A stretch of 64,000 nt of DNA from Clavibacter michiganensis subsp. insidiosus (GCF_002240565.1 NZ_MZMO01000001.1:2976001-3040000); one strand, 5' to 3'; positions 51,931-61,142 are shown, counted from the stretch's first letter. The notes: generated by a model not told the origin, from the sequence alone. Made by a program: numbers and translations.

Positions 51931-53562
51931 TCAAGTCGGGCGCGATGCGGCACGCCCGACGCGCAGCGGCAGCCGCACGCGCATCGTGGTGCCCGCGCCG
52001 AGGGCGCTCTCCACCTCGATGGACCCGTCGTGCGCCTCCACGATCGAGCGGGTGATGCTGAGGCCGAGCCCCACGCCCGCGACCGTGCTCGCGCGGGCCG
52101 AGTTGGTGCGGAAGAAGCGCGTGAACAGCTGCGCCGTGTCCTCCGCCGACATGCCCACGCCGTCGTCGGTGACGCACAGGCGCAGGTGGTCGCCATCGAC
52201 GTCCACCTCGGTGGTGACCGTGCCGCCCTCCGGCGTGTACTTCACCGCGTTGCTGAGCAGGTTGTCGAGCACCTGGCCGATGCGCACGGCGTCGACCTCG
52301 GCGACCAGCTCCTCGTACTCCGGCTCGACCAGCGTGACCCCGCTCGCCTGCGCGTGGGGGCGGATCACGTCGAGCGCGTTCTCGACGATCTCGCCCACGT
52401 CGACGAGGTTGCGGTTGACGGCGAGCCGGTGCTGCGCCGCCGTGAGGAGATCGCCGATGAGGCCGAGGAGGCGCTGCGCGTTGCGCTCGACGATCGCGAG
52501 GCGGGCGGCGGTGATCCGGTCGTCGATGTCGTCCTCCACGAGGTCGTCGGCGATGAGCTCGACGTACCCGAGGATCGAGGTCAGCGGCGTCTTCAGCTCG
52601 TGCGAGACGCTCGCCACGAAGTCCTCGCGCTCCGTGACCGCGAGCGCGAGCGCCGTGACGTCGGTGCTGACGACGACCGTGCCGAACATCCGCCCGGCTC
52701 CGTCCACGAGCGGGGAGACCGACGCGAGCACCGCCTTCTGCGCGCCGCCCTCGCCCAGCCAGTACACCTCGCGTCCGACGACCTCGCCGGCGCGTGCCCG
52801 GGCCACGGGCTGCCGCTCGGGCGGCACGAGGGTGATGCGGTCCTCCTCGTACACGAGGCGGCCGACGACGGGGTCGTCCGGGTCGACGGGTTCGGCGAGC
52901 GCCATGAGGTCCCGCGCTGCCCGGTTGCGCAGCATGATGCGGCCCGTGGCGTCGAGCACGATGACGGTGTCGTCGATCGCGTCGAGCACGCCGTCGATGA
53001 TCGAGTTGCGCTCCTGCAGGTCGACGAGCGTGCCGGTCAGCTCGAGCTGCATCTCCTCGAGGCGCGCGTGCTGCCGGATCAGCTGCTGCGCGAGCAGGTT
53101 CACGGCGACGGCCACGAGGAGCATCACGAGCGGGAGCACGACGAGGTGCGACCAGCCGGTCGTGCCCTCCGGCAGGGTGCCCGCCCGGAGGTAGGGCAGC
53201 GCCAGCACGGACGCCGTGCCGAGGGCGCCGAGCCACAGGACATGCAGGGCGAAGGCGTAGGCCAGCCAGATCACGGGGAACACGATGAGGAACGCGGTCG
53301 ACGGCACCTGGTCGGCGATCGCGTCGTGGCAGAGGGCGAGAGCCACGAAGTCGAGCATCGGCAGCACGGCCACCCAGTCGGAGTCGAGGCGATCCCAGGG
53401 GACGACGGCCGCGGCGATGGTGACGAGCGCGGCGATGACGGCGCCCGCGACGAACCCGGGGGCCGCCACGGAGGAGAGGTCGCCGGTGCCCGCGACGACG
53501 CCGACCACGGCGAGGCTCAGGATGAAGGGCAGCTGCGCGTGCAGCGGCTTGGACAGCGTCAT
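51931..53562 (-). CDS. PAS-containing sensor histidine kinase
   Basis: A 543-aa membrane kinase. Five or six helices (residues about 10-165) form the sensor region. A short coiled coil and a PAS domain (about 185-315) come next, then HisKA with H321 in SVSHELKTPLTSILGYVEL, and the ATPase domain with the N box (VLDNLLSNAVKYTPEGG), G1 (DDGVGM) and G2 (GVGLGLSI). It probably phosphorylates the OmpR regulator at 49928. The ATG at 53562 is chosen; an alternative start at 53631 would add 23 residues. Confidence 0.93.
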   Translation of the reverse strand: MTLSKPLHAQLPFILSLAVVGVVAGTGDLSSVAAPGFVAGAVIAALVTIAAAVVPWDRLDSDWVAVLPMLDFVALALCHDAIADQVPSTAFLIVFPVIWLAYAFALHVLWLGALGTASVLALPYLRAGTLPEGTTGWSHLVVLPLVMLLVAVAVNLLAQQLIRQHARLEEMQLELTGTLVDLQERNSIIDGVLDAIDDTVIVLDATGRIMLRNRAARDLMALAEPVDPDDPVVGRLVYEEDRITLVPPERQPVARARAGEVVGREVYWLGEGGAQKAVLASVSPLVDGAGRMFGTVVVSTDVTALALAVTEREDFVASVSHELKTPLTSILGYVELIADDLVEDDIDDRITAARLAIVERNAQRLLGLIGDLLTAAQHRLAVNRNLVDVGEIVENALDVIRPHAQASGVTLVEPEYEELVAEVDAVRIGQVLDNLLSNAVKYTPEGGTVTTEVDVDGDHLRLCVTDDGVGMSAEDTAQLFTRFFRTNSARASTVAGVGLGLSITRSIVEAHDGSIEVESALGAGTTMRVRLPLRVGRAASRPT

Positions 53563-53726
53563 GCTGCGGAACCTCGCCTGCACCCGGGATGCATGGCCGC
53601 GCCGCTCGTCGGAGGGAGCAAGCTCGCGCACGTGACCCCCCGGTTGCGGTCACCCCGTCCCGCTCATCGATCCTAGCCACGAGTGGAGGGTCCGCCCGGG
53701 CTCGACGTACCCCGTGCTATGGGACG

Positions 53727-53732
53727 TACGAT
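53727..53732 (+). promoter_or_regulatory. -10 box TACGAT of MOSC gene
   Basis: TACGAT, 6 nt before the ATG at 53739. Confidence 0.45.
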
Positions 53733-53738
53733 TCCCGG

Positions 53739-54308
53739 ATGGCCGACCTCCCGCACGAGCAGCGCGTGGAGATCGCGTTCCTCGTCGCCTCGCCGGCGCA
53801 CCGCCTGGAGGGACGCCCGTCCGACGGACCCCGGGACGAGCCGGGCGAGCCGCCGTCGCGGTCCTCGGTGCGCGTGCGCGCCGGGCTCGGGATCGTCGGC
53901 GACCGCTACTTCGGCCAGCGCGCGCACCGCACGGCGGCGGTCACGGTGATGGCCGTCGAGTCGGTGGAGCGCGTGGCGCGGGAGCTCGGCGTCGCGGCGG
54001 GACTGGATCCCGTCGACACCCGGCGCAACGTGCTGCTGCGCGGCGCGGACGTGGACCGGCTGCGCGGCATGCGCTTCAGCATCGACTCCGGCCACGGGCC
54101 CGTCGAGTTCCAGGGCCACCGCCCGGCGAACCCGTGCGCGTGGATGGACGTGATGCTCGCGCCCGGCGCCTTCCGCGCGCTCCGCGGCCGCGGCGGGGTG
54201 CGCTGCGAGCCGCTGGCCGACGGGATCCTCGCGGTCGGCCCGGCCGTGCTCCGCACCGAGCGCCCGCTCGTCGTCGACGACGCGGCGGACGGGGCGCGCC
54301 TGTTCTGA
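53739..54308 (+). CDS. MOSC-domain protein
   Basis: A 189-aa protein of the molybdenum-cofactor sulfurase C-terminal (MOSC) type. Visible features are GIVGDRYFGQRAHRTAAVTVMAVESVE, the DTRRNVLLRGADVDRLRGMRF block with the conserved R-R-N, and a PANPCAWMD segment with the family Cys. Such proteins carry sulfur or handle molybdopterin in reductive detoxification. Leaderless start. It converges on an SDR gene. Confidence 0.88.
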   Translation: MADLPHEQRVEIAFLVASPAHRLEGRPSDGPRDEPGEPPSRSSVRVRAGLGIVGDRYFGQRAHRTAAVTVMAVESVERVARELGVAAGLDPVDTRRNVLLRGADVDRLRGMRFSIDSGHGPVEFQGHRPANPCAWMDVMLAPGAFRALRGRGGVRCEPLADGILAVGPAVLRTERPLVVDDAADGARLF

Positions 54309-54333
54309 CGCGCCCCGCTGCGACCGCCGCGGA

Positions 54334-55242
54334 TCAGTGGACGGGCGTGCCGCCCGTGACCGCGATCGTCTCGCCGCTCGTGAAGCTCGACTCCTGGCTC
54401 GCGAGGAACACGTAGGTCGCCGCGATCTCCGCCGGCTGGCCCGGGCGGCCGTAGACCGACTGGGACCCGAACTCCTCCACGTCCGACGCCGACTGCCCGA
54501 CGGGCTGCAGCACGGTCCAGAACGGGCCGGGCGCGACCGAGTTGACGCGGATCCCCTTCGGCGCGAGCTGCTGCGCGAGCCCCTGCGTGAAGTTCCGGAT
54601 CGCGCCCTTCGAGACCGCGTAGTCGATCTTGTCGGGGCTCGGCTGGTACGCCTGCGAGGAGCTCGTCGTGATGATGCTGCCGCCCTTGGGCAGGTGCGGG
54701 ATCACGGCCTTGCTCAGCCAGAACAGCGAGTACACGTTGGTCTTCATCGTGCGGTCGAGCTGCTCGGAGTCGAGGTCGAGGATGTCGTCCTCGTTGCGCT
54801 GGTAGCCCGCGACCATCACGAGGCAGTCGAGCCCGCCCAGCGCCGCGACGGACGCCTGGACGATGTCCTGGCACGCGGTCTCGTCGGAGATGTCGCCGGG
54901 CACGAGCGCGGCGGTGCGCCCGTCCTGCTCGATCGTGGACGCGGTGTCGCGCGCGTCCTCGAGCTCCTCGTCGAGGAAGTTCAGCGCGATGTCGGCGCCC
55001 TCGCGCGCGAACGCGATGGCCACGGCCTTGCCGATGCCGGAGTCGGCGCCCGTGATGAGCACCTTGCGCCCCTTCAGGCGGCCGAAGCCGACGTAGCTGT
55101 CCTGGCCGTGGTCGGGCGTCGGCTCGAACCTCAGCTCATCACCCGGGCCCGTCTGCTCCTGCTGCGGGAACGGCGGGGACGGGTACTGCGCGATCGGGTC
55201 CTGGATCTCGTACTGGTTGCCGCCGTTGCGGATCTCGCTCAT
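54334..55242 (-). CDS. SDR-family oxidoreductase (YghA-like)
   Basis: A 302-aa SDR with a 50-residue N-terminal extension rich in Gln/Pro (FPQQEQTGPGDE), as in the YghA/GsiB-like group linked to general stress. Cofactor loop TGADSGIGKAVAIAFAREGAD, catalytic Ser in TTSSSQAYQ, Y-x3-K in YAVSKGAI, end ETIAVTGGTPVH. The substrate is probably an aldehyde or sugar. A weak ribosome site precedes the ATG. Confidence 0.93.
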   Translation of the reverse strand: MSEIRNGGNQYEIQDPIAQYPSPPFPQQEQTGPGDELRFEPTPDHGQDSYVGFGRLKGRKVLITGADSGIGKAVAIAFAREGADIALNFLDEELEDARDTASTIEQDGRTAALVPGDISDETACQDIVQASVAALGGLDCLVMVAGYQRNEDDILDLDSEQLDRTMKTNVYSLFWLSKAVIPHLPKGGSIITTSSSQAYQPSPDKIDYAVSKGAIRNFTQGLAQQLAPKGIRVNSVAPGPFWTVLQPVGQSASDVEEFGSQSVYGRPGQPAEIAATYVFLASQESSFTSGETIAVTGGTPVH

Positions 55243-55316
55243 GCGCTGCGCCTTCGTTCGGTGGTCATGGGGTCCCGTCCAGCCTGGCCCGGCGGGCGCG
55301 CGGCGTCCGGGGCTCC

Positions 55317-55322
55317 TACGAT
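55317..55322 (+). promoter_or_regulatory. -10 box TACGAT of ASCH gene
   Basis: TACGAT, 6 nt before the ATG at 55329. Confidence 0.45.
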
Positions 55323-55328
55323 CGACGC

Positions 55329-55763
55329 ATGACGACGCCCGACGCCGACCTCCCGCCCGTCGAGTTCGCGTTCCCGGGGCCGCTGCGGGACCAGCTCGTC
55401 GCCGCCATCGTCTCGGGCGAGAAGACCTCGACGAGCTCGCTGCTCGTCCAGTACGACGCCGACGACGAGGAGCTGCCGGTCGTCGGATCCCGCGGCGCCG
55501 TCATCGACTCCGCCGGGCGGCCGGTGCTCGTGGTCGAGACGACGGCCGTGGAGGTCGGGCGCCTCGCCGACGTGCCGCTCGCGCACGCGGTGGACGAGGG
55601 CGAGGGATACACGAGCGTCGCCGAGTGGCGCGCGGGGCACGAGGAGTTCTGGACGTCGGCCGAGGTCGTGGCCGAGCTGCCCGACGGGTTCCGGCTCGAC
55701 GACGACACCGAGATCGTGATGGAGCGCTTCCGGGTGGTGGGCGCGGCGGATCGACCCGCCTAG
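55329..55763 (+). CDS. ASCH-domain protein
   Basis: A 144-aa single-domain protein. The ASCH pattern is seen in VSGEKTSTSSLLVQY (the basic/Thr loop), VVGSRGAVIDSAGRPVLVVETTAVEVGRLADVP and the EGYTSVAEWRAGHEEFW helix. ASCH domains bind RNA or modified nucleosides; some are amidohydrolases for N4-acetylcytidine. The role is not evident here. A GH114 gene starts 10 bp after its stop, with its own -10 box. Confidence 0.9.
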   Translation: MTTPDADLPPVEFAFPGPLRDQLVAAIVSGEKTSTSSLLVQYDADDEELPVVGSRGAVIDSAGRPVLVVETTAVEVGRLADVPLAHAVDEGEGYTSVAEWRAGHEEFWTSAEVVAELPDGFRLDDDTEIVMERFRVVGAADRPA

Positions 55764-55766
55764 GGT
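55761..55766 (+). promoter_or_regulatory. -10 box TAGGGT of GH114 gene
   Basis: TAGGGT, 6 nt before the ATG at 55773, overlapping the end of the ASCH gene. Confidence 0.45.
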
Positions 55767-55772
55767 CGGATC

Positions 55773-56648
55773 ATGCGCCCCCTCCTCTCCGCCGCCCTCG
55801 CGACCGCCGCCCTCGTCGTCCTCTCCGGCTGCGCGACGGCCGATCCGCGCCCCGGGTCCGCGGCGACGGGAGCGGCCGGCTCCGCCGAGGCGACCGGCGT
55901 GCTCGCGGCGGACACGACCGCGGCCGTCACGCTGCCGCCCGTCGGCACGGGCTTCGACTACCAGCTCGGCGGGGCATCCCCCGTGCCGGCGCGCGCGGGC
56001 ATCGTCGTCCGCGACAGCACGGACGAGCCCGCCGCCGACGCGTACGGCATCTGCTACGTCAACGGCTTCCAGACGCAGCCCGGCGAGACCTGGCCCGACG
56101 ACCTGCTGGTGCAGGGCGACGACGGCCCGCTGGTGGATCCGAACTGGGACGACGAGTACATCCTCGACACCTCGACCGCCCAGAAGCGCACGGCCATCGC
56201 GGCCCGGCAGGCGACCGCGGTCGACCGGTGCGCCGACGCCGGCTTCCAGGCCGTCGAGTTCGACAACCTCGACTCCTGGTACCGCTCCGCGGGCGCCCTG
56301 GACGCGGACGACGCGCTGGCCCTCGCGACCCTGCTCGTGGATCACGCGCACGACCGGGGCCTCGCCGTCGCGCAGAAGAACACCACCGACATCGGGTCCC
56401 GCGGCCGCGACGAGGCCGGCTTCGACTTCGCGATCGCCGAGGAGTGCGACCGCTGGTCCGAGTGCGCCGACTACACGGCCGTCTACGGTCCCCACGTGCT
56501 CGACGTCGAGTACACCGACGACCTGCTCGACACGGCCGAGGAGGCCTGCGCGCGGATCCTGGCGCTGGAACCCGCGCCCCGCGCCATCGTGCGCGACCGC
56601 GACCTCGTGCCCGCGAGCGAGGACGCCTACGCGTACGCCGCCTGCTGA
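55773..56648 (+). CDS. GH114-like endo-alpha-1,4-polygalactosaminidase lipoprotein
   Basis: A 291-aa secreted lipoprotein with a lipobox LSGC at residues 17-20. The mature region is a TIM-barrel of the GH114 family: FDYQLGGA near the start, ICYVNGFQTQPGETWPD, DPNWDDEYILD, the catalytic-type VEFDNLDSWYRS, VAQKNTTDIG and EECDRWSECADY. GH114 enzymes cleave galactosamine-containing polysaccharides outside the cell. It may remodel matrix or envelope glycans. Confidence 0.88.
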   Translation: MRPLLSAALATAALVVLSGCATADPRPGSAATGAAGSAEATGVLAADTTAAVTLPPVGTGFDYQLGGASPVPARAGIVVRDSTDEPAADAYGICYVNGFQTQPGETWPDDLLVQGDDGPLVDPNWDDEYILDTSTAQKRTAIAARQATAVDRCADAGFQAVEFDNLDSWYRSAGALDADDALALATLLVDHAHDRGLAVAQKNTTDIGSRGRDEAGFDFAIAEECDRWSECADYTAVYGPHVLDVEYTDDLLDTAEEACARILALEPAPRAIVRDRDLVPASEDAYAYAAC

Positions 56649-56681
56649 GCGGGATCGCCCGCCCCGTGACACGATGCGGGG

Positions 56682-57398
56682 ATGGACGACGACGACCGGC
56701 GCGCGGAGATCGCGGAGCTGCGCCGCCGCGTCTTCGGGCCGGATCGGGACCCGCGCGACGCCGACTCGCTCGCGCGGCTGCGGGAGCTCGAGGAGCGGGT
56801 CGCATCGCCCGACGACACCGCGGCGACGGCGGATCCCGCTCCCGGCGAGCCGGGCGCCGACGTGCCCGCGGACGGAGGGCCGTCCGTCGCATCGCGCTCG
56901 CGCGCCCGGGAGGCCCGCGGTCGCCGCATCCGCCCGCGTCTCGCCGCCGCCTGGGCCGCCTCCCTCGTGATCGTCGCGGCCGCCGCGGCCGGAGGCACCG
57001 CCTGGTGGCTCGGCGACGCGCGCGGCACGGTCGCGACGCTCGCGCTGGAGCCGCCGCCGGTGCCCGACAACGCGACCTACCTCTCGGTCGACACCGGATC
57101 CATCGCGCCGGGATCGCTGTTCGCCGCGTTCCAGGGGATCTCGGTCGCGCGGATCCCGGTCCCCGACGCGGTGACCGGCGTCGAGGAGACCTGCCTCGTC
57201 GCCGGCCCGACAGAGCAGGACGGCGCGGTCAGCGGCGTGCCCGGCTGCGCGACCGGCGCCGTCCCGGCGCGCACCGCGCTCGTCGTCACGGCCGACCAGC
57301 CGCAGGAGCTCCGCGACGCGTTCCCCCTGGGCACCACGCTGACGTTCGAGCTGGACGACGACGGCGAGACGGTCCGGGTCCGGACGGTCGGCGGCTGA
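56682..57398 (+). CDS. hypothetical single-pass membrane protein, 238 aa
   Basis: A charged N-terminal region (about 1-80, Glu/Arg, with RRRVFGPDRDPRDADSLARLRELEERV as a short coiled coil) precedes one membrane helix (about 87-109). The extracellular domain of about 125 residues has two Cys (EETCLVAGP, VPGCATGA) and a final beta segment TLTFELDDDGETVRVRTV. The family is unknown. It follows the GH114 gene by 33 bp in the same direction and may be cotranscribed. Confidence 0.75.
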   Translation: MDDDDRRAEIAELRRRVFGPDRDPRDADSLARLRELEERVASPDDTAATADPAPGEPGADVPADGGPSVASRSRAREARGRRIRPRLAAAWAASLVIVAAAAAGGTAWWLGDARGTVATLALEPPPVPDNATYLSVDTGSIAPGSLFAAFQGISVARIPVPDAVTGVEETCLVAGPTEQDGAVSGVPGCATGAVPARTALVVTADQPQELRDAFPLGTTLTFELDDDGETVRVRTVGG

Positions 57399-57586
57399 CG
57401 CTCCCTCCCCACCCGCGTCGCGACGCCGTCGTCCCGAGCGCGACGGCCGACGTGCGGCAGCCCAGGCGGATCCGCTGGGTTGTCTTCCATTCGGGGAGCG
57501 CACCTATCGGGGTGCCTCGTCTGGTTCGATCTCCGGAGCTCTCCACCATGCGCCGCCCTCGCGGTACGCGGTCGCTTGTCCCCCAC

Positions 57587-58098
57587 CCGGACCGGCGGCA
57601 GCCCGCGATCCGCGCGCTCAGCGTTCACCAGCTCCTCCACGAGCGCGGTCTTCCCCGCCGTGTAGGCGCGGCCGTCGGCGGCGGTCCCGGCGAGCGCCGC
57701 CTTGAGCGCGTCGTAGCGGCGGCGCGCGTCGGGGTCGCGCAGGAGCCGGTCGCGGAGGAGCGGCTGCGGGCAGGTGTCCCACGCGTCGATCGCGAAGACG
57801 TGGAGGATGTGCGTCCGCGATCCGCCCGCCGATCGGACGTGCACCCCGTGGTTCCGCGGACCCGTGCGGTGCTGCGCGTAGCCCAGGGGCGCGAGCGTCG
57901 CGTCGAGCCCGAGCGGGTCGATCCCCGGCGCGGCCCGCGCGGCGAGGTCGATGACCGGCTTCGCGCGGAGGCCCGGCACGGCGGCGCTGCCGATGTGCTC
58001 GATCGCGAGGAGCGGGGGCCCGCCGCGGCGAGGATCCGCGCGGCCTCGGCACGGGACGCGACCGCCCACGCGGGCCGGTGCTCCTCGAGGCGGATCAT
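57587..58098 (-). pseudogene. GrpB-family protein (UPF0157), frameshifted
   Basis: The first 27 residues (MIRLEEHRPAWAVASRAEAARILAAAG, in parts) are in one frame. The remainder, with the family core AIEHIGSAAVPGLRAKPVIDLAARAA and YTAGKTALVEELVNAER, is in another. The break lies in a G/C run near 58016-58024 and needs one missing base. No stop occurs at the usual GrpB end (LPPVR, about 57587); the frame stays open to 57077 across the opposite-strand gene, so the 3' end is also lost. GrpB proteins are nucleotidyltransferase-fold proteins of unclear role. Confidence 0.8.
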
Positions 58099-58147
58099 CG
58101 CGGCCACCCTACCGAGGCCGTCACGCGTGCCCCTAGGCTCGACGACC

Positions 58148-59119
58148 GTGCCCTCCCCCTCCCCCTCCCTCTCCTCGCGTCGCGCCCTCGTCCTCGGCGG
58201 GACCGGCGCGATCGGCGGGGCGACGGCCGAGCGGCTGGGCCGCGACGGCTGGTCGGTCGACGTCACGGGCCGGGATACGGTCGCCATGCCCGCCGCGCTC
58301 GCCGACCTCGGCGTGCGCTTCCACGCGGTCGACCGGTCCGATGCCCGCGCGATCGAGCGGCTGGTCGGCGACGGCGTCGACCTGCTCGTCGACCTCGTGG
58401 CGTTCACGGCGGCCGACGTCGAGGCGCTCCTCCCGGCGATGCGGGCGAGCGGATCCGTCGTCGTCGCCTCCTCCCGCGCCGTGTACGTCGACGACGCGGG
58501 CCGGCACGTCAACGGCGACGAGCCGCCGCGCTTCCCCGTGCCGATCCCCGAGGAGAACGCGACCCTCGCGCCCGCCGCCGACGGCACCGACCCCTTCACG
58601 CGCAAGGGCTACGCGCCCTCGAAGGTCGCCGTCGAGCGCGCGGCCCTCGACAGCGGGCTGCCGGTGACGGTGATCCGCCCCTCGAAGGTGCACGGCCGGT
58701 GGGCCAGGAACGCCCGCACCCGAGCGATCGTCGAGCGGATGCTCGCGGGCGCGCCGACCATCGAGCTCGCCGACCGCGGCGCGTCCGTCGACCACCTCAC
58801 CGCGGCGGCGAACGCGGCGGCGCTCATCGCGCGCGCGGCCGAGGTGCCGGGCGCGCGGATCCTCAACTCCGCCGACCCGGATCCGCTCCCGGCCGCCGGC
58901 ATCGTCGCCGTCATCGCCGACGAGCTCGCCTGGCGCGGACGCATCGTGCCGCTCGAGCCGGGCGTCGACGGCGGCGCGCACCCGTGGGCCGCGGCGCACC
59001 CGATCGTCCTCGACACGCGCGCGTCCCTCGCGCTCGGCTACGCGCCCGTCGGCCCGGGCGCCGAGCTGCTGCGCGCCGAGGTCGCGTGGATCCGCGATGG
59101 GGAGCGCCCGCGCGGCTGA
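58148..59119 (+). CDS. NAD-dependent epimerase/dehydratase family protein
   Basis: A 323-aa extended-SDR-like protein. The cofactor motif is VLGGTGAIGGATAERLGRDG (residues about 14-33, G-x2-G-x2-G). SSRAVYVDDAG supplies the Ser/Tyr region and FTRKGYAPSKVAVERA the Y-x3-K motif. The C-domain contains DHLTAAANAAALIARAAEVPGARILNSADPD. It may act on a nucleotide-sugar or mRNA-type substrate. GTG start, 8 nt after a TAGGCT box. It diverges from the broken grpB gene. Confidence 0.88.
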   Translation: MPSPSPSLSSRRALVLGGTGAIGGATAERLGRDGWSVDVTGRDTVAMPAALADLGVRFHAVDRSDARAIERLVGDGVDLLVDLVAFTAADVEALLPAMRASGSVVVASSRAVYVDDAGRHVNGDEPPRFPVPIPEENATLAPAADGTDPFTRKGYAPSKVAVERAALDSGLPVTVIRPSKVHGRWARNARTRAIVERMLAGAPTIELADRGASVDHLTAAANAAALIARAAEVPGARILNSADPDPLPAAGIVAVIADELAWRGRIVPLEPGVDGGAHPWAAAHPIVLDTRASLALGYAPVGPGAELLRAEVAWIRDGERPRG

Positions 59120-59214
59120 CGCCCGGCCCGACGCGTCGGGACCGATGCAGCGCGCCCGCCGACGACGCCGCCGCCGTGGACAGCCCGGCCGCCGCCGCGC
59201 CCGCCCCTGCGACC

Positions 59215-59700
59215 ATGCGCGGCATGCCCTCCGTGACCGTGCGCCCCATGACCCCGCCCGAGTACGCCCGCATGATGGCCGCCGCCGACGAGGACTACGC
59301 GGCCCGCCAGGTCCAGGCGGGCGCCTGGCCCGCGGACGGCGCGCTCGAGCGGGCGGCGGCGGAGACCGCGAAGTGGCTCCCCGACGGGATCCGGACGCCG
59401 CGCACCCTGCTCCTGCGCGGGCTCGACGAGCACGGCGTCGGGGTCGGCAGCGCCTGGGTCGCGCTCGACGATCCGAACGGCAGGCCCGGCACGGCGTTCC
59501 TCTTCGAGCTGATGGTGGATCCGTCCCGCCGCGGATCCGGGTACGGCCGCGCCCTGCTCGCCGCGGTGGAGGAGGCCACGCGCGCCGCCGGCGCCCCCGC
59601 CCTCGCGCTCAACGTCTTCGGCGCCAACCGGGTCGCGATCGCGCTCTACGCGTCGGCGGGCTACGGCGTGACGGCGCAGCAGATGCGGAAAGCCCTCTGA
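59215..59700 (+). CDS. GNAT-family N-acetyltransferase
   Basis: A 161-aa acetyltransferase. The acetyl-CoA loop is DPSRRGSGYGRALLAAVEEA (about 101-120), followed by ALNVFGANRVAIALYASAGYGVTAQQMRKAL, the typical end. An N-terminal R-P-M-T-P-P-E-Y motif resembles family members that act on small molecules. ATG at 59215 is used; ATG at 59224 is equally possible. No clear ribosome site. Confidence 0.88.
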   Translation: MRGMPSVTVRPMTPPEYARMMAAADEDYAARQVQAGAWPADGALERAAAETAKWLPDGIRTPRTLLLRGLDEHGVGVGSAWVALDDPNGRPGTAFLFELMVDPSRRGSGYGRALLAAVEEATRAAGAPALALNVFGANRVAIALYASAGYGVTAQQMRKAL

Positions 59701-59837
59701 GGCGGGCGGGCCCTCCCTGGGCCGGAGCCCTGGCCGCTCCTAGCCGCATCCGCCCCGATCCCGGTCACGCGCGCCCGGACCTGGCAGGGTCGAGGGGTGC
59801 AGGTCCGCCGATCCGCGCCGATCCCCCGAGGAGCACC

Positions 59838-59996
59838 ATGCCGCTGATCCGTTTCCTGTTCGTCGCCGTCCCCGTCATCCGCCGCTTCCTGCGCAGCCGC
59901 CAGGGCAAGGCCGCCATGGCCAAGGGCAAGGCGCAGATGGCGAAGCGCTCGCAGAAGCGCGCCGCCCAGCGCGCCGCGACGACCCGCCGCCGCTAG
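59838..59996 (+). CDS. small basic hypothetical protein, 52 aa
   Basis: Residues 1-15 are hydrophobic (MPLIRFLFVAVPVIR) and the remainder is Lys/Arg/Ala/Gln-rich (QGKAAMAKGKAQMAKRSQKR), ending in TTRRR. It could associate with membrane or nucleic acid. The ribosome site GAGGAGC lies just before the ATG, supporting a real gene. Its TAG stop lies in the first copy of a 13-bp tandem duplication. Confidence 0.75.
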   Translation: MPLIRFLFVAVPVIRRFLRSRQGKAAMAKGKAQMAKRSQKRAAQRAATTRRR

Positions 59997-60013
59997 GTCC
60001 CGCCGCTAGGTCC
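59988..60013. repeat. 13-bp tandem duplication around CTAG
   Basis: CGCCGCTAGGTCC occurs twice head to tail (59988-60000, 60001-60013). The left copy gives the stop of the small basic protein, and the right copy gives the stop of the convergent AEC gene. Before duplication both stops would have overlapped at one CTAG. Confidence 0.9.
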
Positions 60014-60935
60014 CGGGCGCGAGCAGCGCCGCGATCACCAGCAGCACCGGGATCGACGCGACCGTCGTGATCAGCACGGTGTCGCGCGCGAGCACCACGC
60101 CGCGCCCGTAGCGCGACGCGAAGTTGAAGATGTTCTGCGCGGTCGGCAGGCCCGCGATCACGGTCGCCGCGAACGTCTGCGGCGCGTCGAGGTGGAACGC
60201 GAACCGCGCGAGCAAGAACGCGGCGAGCGGCATGACCACCGTCTTGATCACCGAGGCCACGACGATCTCGCCCCGCCCGGACCCGGGCGCGAGCGGCTTC
60301 CGCCCCACCAGCGACATGCCGAACGCCATCAGCACGATGGGGATCGCCGCGCCGCCGATCAGCCGGAAGGGCTCGTAGATCGCGTCCGGGACCTGCAACC
60401 CGGTGATCGCGATGAGGATGCCGAGCATCGACGCGATGATCATCGGGTTCCGCAGCGGCTGGGTGAGGATCCCGACGACCGACGCGGATCCGCGGCTCGA
60501 GATGTCGAGCACCGTGAGCGTCGTCGGCGCGAGCACCAGCAGCTGGAGCAGCAGCACGGGCGCCACGAGCTGCGCGTCGCCGAGCACGTAGATCGCGACC
60601 GGCAGGCCGATGTTGTTGGCGTTGACGTAGCTGGCGGAGGCCGCGCCGATGGTGGTCTCCGCGACCGGCCGGCGGAAGAGGATCCGCGCCACCACCAGGT
60701 AGAGGATCGCCGCCACGGCCACCGCGCTCGCCGACGTGAGCAGGAACGCCGAGAACACGACGTGCAGGTCGGCCTTCGCGAGCACGGTGAACAGCAGCGC
60801 GGGCGTCGCGACGAAGAACGCCACCCGGTTGAGGGAGTGCTGGGCGCCCGGACCCGCGATCCCGGAGCGGCCGACGCCGTAGCCCACGGCGATGATGAAG
60901 CCGATGATGGCGAAGCCGGTCAGCACCCCGATCAT
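60006..60935 (-). CDS. AEC-family auxin efflux carrier-like permease
   Basis: A 309-aa permease with ten hydrophobic segments in a 5+5 layout, ending in LLVIAALLAP. Typical features are GFAIIGFIIAVGYGVGR near the N-terminus, SYVNANNIGLPVAIYVLGD in the middle and GLPTAQNIFNFASRYGR near the end. AEC proteins export organic acids such as malate or auxin-like compounds. The start follows a GAGGGG ribosome site. Confidence 0.93.
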   Translation of the reverse strand: MIGVLTGFAIIGFIIAVGYGVGRSGIAGPGAQHSLNRVAFFVATPALLFTVLAKADLHVVFSAFLLTSASAVAVAAILYLVVARILFRRPVAETTIGAASASYVNANNIGLPVAIYVLGDAQLVAPVLLLQLLVLAPTTLTVLDISSRGSASVVGILTQPLRNPMIIASMLGILIAITGLQVPDAIYEPFRLIGGAAIPIVLMAFGMSLVGRKPLAPGSGRGEIVVASVIKTVVMPLAAFLLARFAFHLDAPQTFAATVIAGLPTAQNIFNFASRYGRGVVLARDTVLITTVASIPVLLVIAALLAPGT

Positions 60936-61142
60936 CCGACTCCCCTCGTGCGCGTCCTCCCACCCTACGGGCGCCCCGGCCGGCCCCGACGCGCGGCCGT
61001 CGCCCCGGCCGTCGCCCCGCCCGTTCAACGACGGGACACCGCCGCGTCATGCGATCCGCCTAGCGTCGCCCCCGTCGCGCCCGCGACCGACCCGCACCGC
61101 CGCCGCGCGCACCCCGCGCCGCGCCCGCTCCGCCAGGAACCC
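60936..61142. other. divergent promoter region
   Basis: A 207-bp gap between the AEC gene and the phosphatase gene. A TAGCGT -10-like box at about 61060-61065 faces the phosphatase, giving a leader of about 70 nt. Nothing else is recognised. Confidence 0.3.

Noticed and set aside
55217..58147. The first 2.9 kb of a 1300-codon plus frame across ASCH, GH114 and grpB
   Set aside because: Only its last 324 codons (58148-59119, epimerase) look like protein; the rest is shadow sequence.
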